This document shows, piece by piece, positions 50,315-53,162 of a stretch of 53,162 bases of DNA. Below the pieces are notes generated by a model. The model searched no databases. It was not told the origin of the DNA and was given only the letters and a program-made list of their open reading frames with translations. The stretch's first letter is position 1. Every line of letters begins with the position of its first letter. Both the position numbers and the translations under genes were made by a program. Source of the stretch: UBA285 sp049970695 (lineage in GTDB: Archaea > Thermoproteota > Thermoprotei_A > Sulfolobales > Desulfurococcaceae); the NCBI GenBank assembly GCA_049970695.1, contig JBMFML010000008.1:1-53162 (forward strand). Direction: 5' to 3'.

Positions 50315-50740
50315 TTAGAAGGCATGTATTGTTGTCTCTGCTCCACAGGCATCGCACTTTAAAATAAATATCTTCCCCTTCTTTATGAGTCTCGTATGCA
50401 CCGACCCGCAGGTCGAGCACCTGACGTAAACTTGCACGAACCTCTCGAGTAGCTGGTTTATTGCACTTGCACTGAATTTACCGCGCAGTTCGAGCTGCCC
50501 GGCTTCGTTGATGAAGCCAGGCACGTTGAGCTCTTTCATGAAGTACCTGCGCAGGAGCTCTTCTTCTCTGTTTAGTACGTGTGCTATGTCTCTGAAGTTC
50601 TGTATTATGGTCTTGCCTCCAATAACCAGCACGCTTGCTTTTGGCATTTCAAATACTTCTTCGCTTCCACGCCTTCCAGCGAGCTTTAAGTACGCTCTTT
50701 CGAGCAGCTCTTCATACGTGTAATCTGTTATTCTCTTCAA
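50315..50740 (-). CDS. eif2b: Translation initiation factor aIF2, beta subunit
   Basis: The 141 residues match the archaeal aIF2-beta. Conserved text includes YEELLERAYLKLAG, VLVIGGKTIIQNFRDIAHVLNREEELLRRYFMKELNVPG, GKFSASAINQLLERFVQVYVRC, and the C-terminal zinc ribbon CSTC...CDAC. The protein bridges initiator tRNA-binding aIF2-gamma. It heads the two-gene unit with DUF424. Confidence 0.96.
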   Translation of the reverse strand: MKRITDYTYEELLERAYLKLAGRRGSEEVFEMPKASVLVIGGKTIIQNFRDIAHVLNREEELLRRYFMKELNVPGFINEAGQLELRGKFSASAINQLLERFVQVYVRCSTCGSVHTRLIKKGKIFILKCDACGAETTIHAF

Positions 50741-50809
50741 GGGCCCATCCCTGCTAGTGGTGACTTTAATTAGGGACTATTATAAGTCTTGCGATAAGCG
50801 AGAGCCTCC

Positions 50810-52105
50810 ATGAGGGTTTACATAGAAACCTACGGCTGCGCACTCAATAAAAGCGATGAAGCACTAATGCGCACTGTTCTGAAAGAAAGGGGGCACGCAA
50901 TAGTTGATAGTATCGAAGAGGCCGACGTAGTTGTAGTAAACACATGCACAGTTAGGCTTGACACGGAGTACAAGATGATAAGCAGGATAGCCGAGCTAAG
51001 AGCGCTGTGCTCCACTACTGGAAAAAGGCTCGTGGTCGCCGGCTGCATGGCCAAGACGCAGCCTTATACCATTAGCCTAATAGCCCCAGAGGCTTCGCTG
51101 GTCTCGCCGCAGAATGCCGACAAGATATACATTGCGGTAGAGGTGCCGAGTAGAGTAGTACTGCTCGAAGGTACTCGCAAGAGGGACTTAATCGGCGTCT
51201 GCGGCGGCAAAGTAGTCCCGGTACCTATACAAGAAGGCTGCCTTGGCAACTGCTCTTTCTGCATAACTAAGTACGCGAGGCGCCAGCTGGTGAGCCACAG
51301 CATCGAAGCAGTAGTCGGCGCTGTCAGGAAAGCCGTTGAAGAGGGGGCTGTTGAAGTAGAGCTGACGGGCATGGACTTAGGCACTTACGGGCTCGACTTG
51401 TACAAGAAGAGGGCGCTTCCCGAGCTCTTGAAGTCCATAATTAGTAGCGTCCACGGAAACTACAAAATCAGAATTGGAATGATAAATCCAGAGCACATGG
51501 AGTACATACTAGACGACCTAATAGACGTGCTGAATAGCAGCAGCAAAGTGTACAAGTTTCTCCACATACCACTCCAGTCGGGTAGCGACAGAGTGCTCAA
51601 GCTCATGAAGAGAAACTACACTATTGACGAGTACCGCAAAGTAGTAAAGGAAATTAAGAAGAAAGTTGCGGGCGTCAGCATAGCCACAGACATAATAGTC
51701 GGGTTTCCCGGCGAAACCGAAGAAGACTTTGAAGAAACCCTCAAGACTATTAAAGAGCTCGAGTTCGAGAGAGTTCACATAGCCGGCTACAGTATAAGGC
51801 CTTTAACACTGGCAGCGTCGATGCCCCAAGTCGACACCAGAGTCAAGAAGGAGAGGCTGAAGAGGGCTCTTGAAGTAGCGGCTTTCGTCGGGCTAAAAGT
51901 AAGAGCGCCTTACCTCGGCAGAGTCGTAAGGGGCTTTGTAACAGAGAGGACAAATACGTGGATTGCGCGCTTAGACAACTACATCCCCGTCGTGATAAAG
52001 ACCGCGCCCAGCCAGGGCGCAAGGCCGGCTGTGGACTATGGAGCCCACGTAGATGTCTACGTAGACGAGGCGACATTCTTCGACCTCAGAGGACATGTAC
52101 TCTAA
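50810..52105 (+). CDS. mtaB: Threonylcarbamoyladenosine tRNA methylthiotransferase (MtaB/CDKAL1 family)
   Basis: Radical SAM enzyme that turns t6A37 of tRNA into ms2t6A. The N-terminal UPF0004 domain has YIETYGCALNKSDEA, NTCTVR and VAGCMAKTQP, the three cysteines for one 4Fe-4S cluster. The radical SAM motif is GCLGNCSFCITKYARR (C-x3-C-x2-C). Later blocks are FLHIPLQSGSDRVLKLMKRNYT and DIIVGFPGETEEDFEETL. A TRAM domain closes the protein. Divergent from aIF2-beta. It depends on KEOPS-made t6A, which links it to the Cgi121-like gene. Confidence 0.95.
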   Translation: MRVYIETYGCALNKSDEALMRTVLKERGHAIVDSIEEADVVVVNTCTVRLDTEYKMISRIAELRALCSTTGKRLVVAGCMAKTQPYTISLIAPEASLVSPQNADKIYIAVEVPSRVVLLEGTRKRDLIGVCGGKVVPVPIQEGCLGNCSFCITKYARRQLVSHSIEAVVGAVRKAVEEGAVEVELTGMDLGTYGLDLYKKRALPELLKSIISSVHGNYKIRIGMINPEHMEYILDDLIDVLNSSSKVYKFLHIPLQSGSDRVLKLMKRNYTIDEYRKVVKEIKKKVAGVSIATDIIVGFPGETEEDFEETLKTIKELEFERVHIAGYSIRPLTLAASMPQVDTRVKKERLKRALEVAAFVGLKVRAPYLGRVVRGFVTERTNTWIARLDNYIPVVIKTAPSQGARPAVDYGAHVDVYVDEATFFDLRGHVL

Positions 52106-52154
52106 TCAGCCCCTGCTTCGAGGGTAGTTCAAGCCTATATCTGGGCCCCCTTGA

Positions 52155-52256
52155 ATGAGGCGAGCTGAGGAAGTTAATAGGATAATAGGCCTAGTCGAAG
52201 TCTTGAAGCATCACCGCGAGAGCTGCAGCAGGAGTAGCGGGCCCGCCGGGATTTGA
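52155..52256 (+). CDS. Possible small ORF running into the tRNA-Arg gene
   Basis: An ATG frame of 33 codons encodes a helical stretch (RRAEEVNRIIGLVEVLKHHRE) and ends inside the antisense of the tRNA-Arg 3' end. It might be the remnant of a longer gene cut by the tRNA, or chance. I saw no good ribosome-binding site. Confidence 0.2.
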   Translation: MRRAEEVNRIIGLVEVLKHHRESCSRSSGPAGI

Positions 52257-52312
52257 ACCCGGGTCCTCCGGCTTAGAAGGCCGGCGCCCTATCCTGGCTA
52301 GGCGACGGGCCC
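52238..52312 (-). tRNA. tRNA-Arg(TCT)
   Basis: The minus strand forms a cloverleaf of 75 nt without an intron: acceptor GGGCCCG/CGGGCCC, D arm with GCCTAGCCAGGATAGGGC, anticodon stem CCGGC/GCCGG with loop CTTCTAA, and T loop TTCAAAT. The anticodon TCT reads AGA. The discriminator base is G. An AATAATAAACC box about 30 bases upstream is a likely promoter. Confidence 0.95.
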
Positions 52313-52455
52313 CTAGTCGCTGCATTGCGTTTTGGGTTTATTATTCTTTTCCTAGCCCTCAGCTAGACGCGGCTTCGGCTAGAGTGGGCTGGGGCTTGAC
52401 CATAAAGCTTAAAACCCCGGGTTTTTTCCACTCCCTTTTGACAGGGTGGTGTGTA

Positions 52456-53133
52456 GTGCAGGCAAGGAGAGCGCTGCCAATACTAATAGGCATTGTACTG
52501 GCGAGCATGGTAGCTGTGAACGCAGCAGTATTCGCCTATAGGTGGCTAACGGCCACCATAACAGTCCAGCCACCAACTCAAGCCAGCGGTGCTGCATGCA
52601 CGGGGTTCTACAGCTCTAGTGCTCAACCAGGAATAGACAATTACTTGCCAAAAGCAGGTACGAACTACAATGCGGTTACCTACGGAACCAATACAATAAC
52701 CGTAACGCCTGGAAGCCCTGTGTGCCAGTGGACTGTAGGTACTACTACTTACAGCCTCTACGAGAGCATACATGTCTCAATGCAACTTACAAACGGCTCG
52801 TGGTACATAAGGGACTTCTATGGATTTGGATACAACGGAACAGCTGGCGGCCCCAAAGTATACGTGTGGATAAATGTTAGCGAAACAGTAAAACCAACGA
52901 CGGATATAGCGTGGGCTGAACTAAGGGTCTACAATGCCACCACAGGAGAACTTGTAGCCATAATAGACTTGTTGACAAACCAATATAAATATGGCACTCT
53001 ACCAATAGAGCTGAAGCCCGGGGAGGCACTGCAGCTAGACTTGAACTTTAAGAGCACCGCATCATCAGAGAAAACCTACTCGTTCAAAGTAACATTCTAC
53101 GTGTCGCAGCAACCAAGCGAAGCGCCTAGATAG
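52456..53133 (+). CDS. Secreted or pilin-like surface protein, function unknown
   Basis: I do not recognise the family. From the GTG at 52456, preceded by GGTGG, the protein begins with QARRALPILIGIVLAS and a hydrophobic helix (to about residue 30). That resembles a class III (pilin-type) signal with cleavage after Arg-Ala, although a simple membrane anchor is also possible. The rest is Thr/Ser/Gly/Tyr-rich beta sequence with several N-x-T/S sites (NGSW, NGTA, NVSE, NATT) and two cysteines that could pair. The longer frame from 52384 is open, but its first 24 residues look non-coding. Confidence 0.65.
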   Translation: MQARRALPILIGIVLASMVAVNAAVFAYRWLTATITVQPPTQASGAACTGFYSSSAQPGIDNYLPKAGTNYNAVTYGTNTITVTPGSPVCQWTVGTTTYSLYESIHVSMQLTNGSWYIRDFYGFGYNGTAGGPKVYVWINVSETVKPTTDIAWAELRVYNATTGELVAIIDLLTNQYKYGTLPIELKPGEALQLDLNFKSTASSEKTYSFKVTFYVSQQPSEAPR

Positions 53134-53162
53134 CACTGAGGGAAAGGGTTGTGGCAACCTCT

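Noticed and set aside
52238..52312. Integrated element at the tRNA-Arg 3' end
   Set aside because: No second copy of the tRNA end and no integrase or phage genes in the flanking sequence.

Overview
The window is a gene-dense stretch of chromosome from a hyperthermophilic archaeon of the Thermoproteota (Crenarchaeota). The reasons are a full-length reverse gyrase, two Alba chromatin proteins, a thermosome, the crenarchaeal RNA polymerase subunit Rpo8/RpoG, TFE, archaeal FBP aldolase/phosphatase, a 5S rRNA gene with no 16S/23S beside it, and tRNA genes with introns one base 3' of the anticodon. The RNase P RNA is full-length (about 320 nt), which argues against the Thermoproteaceae with shortened RNase P RNA. 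I cannot fix the genus; Thermofilales or Desulfurococcales would both fit. Nearly everything is chromosomal housekeeping. I see no insertion sequence, virus or intact CRISPR array.

Layout. 1-5.4 kb: archaeosine tRNA-guanine transglycosylase (cut by the window edge), an Sm-like protein, RNA polymerase subunit Rpo8, an orphan protein overlapping a HerA-like ATPase, and a thermosome subunit. 5.5-8.8 kb: TFE, a solitary DNA cytosine-C5 methyltransferase and a SpoU/SPOUT-like protein in one tight transcription unit, then thioredoxin reductase and tRNA-Met. 9-13.4 kb: S-adenosylhomocysteinase, a winged-helix protein, S17e, a Cgi121-like KEOPS subunit, a tiny Glu/Trp-repeat ORF, a flavodiiron protein and tRNA-Thr. 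13.4-20.7 kb: triosephosphate isomerase, FBP aldolase/phosphatase, ABCE1, a C/D-box sRNA candidate, a half-size TFS-like zinc ribbon, 5S rRNA, two membrane proteins, tRNA-Ala and TyrRS. 20.8-23.8 kb: a metallo-beta-lactamase-fold hydrolase, methionine aminopeptidase, an Lrp-type RAM domain, Tsr3 and RNase P RNA. 23.8-29.4 kb: a 540-nt gap with three degenerate repeats, then alba, reverse gyrase, alba and an orphan gene. 29.4-35.3 kb: XPB helicase with an unusual small partner, a palindrome around a TATA box, an HTH-phosphoribosyltransferase regulator, an AbrB-ACT regulator, DUF72 and MtnA. 35.4-46.8 kb: RNA modification (NSUN-type m5C methyltransferase, Trm5-like, TruD), Nob1-like PIN, NAD kinase, protein-isoaspartate methyltransferase, FEN-1, CDC48, tRNA-Val, intron-bearing tRNA-Trp, a NusA-like KH protein, Pth2, a zinc-ribbon protein and aEF1-beta. 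46.9-52.3 kb: a minus-strand ribosome-biogenesis and initiation cluster (Pno1/Dim2-like KH, Rio1, aIF1A, Nmd3, DUF424, aIF2-beta), then MtaB and tRNA-Arg. The window ends with a secreted or pilin-like protein.

Together the genes cover RNA maturation (RNase P, tRNA modification, rRNA processing), translation initiation and recycling, chromatin topology and central gluconeogenesis. The parts most worth a second look are the (EEEW)n mini-ORF at 11.7 kb, the palindrome-flanked promoter and mini-ORF at 31.6 kb, the C/D sRNA candidate at 17.4 kb, the tRNA-Trp intron pairing potential, the repeats at 23.8-24.2 kb, the alba-reverse gyrase-alba arrangement, and the m5C methyltransferase overlapping the TFE gene.
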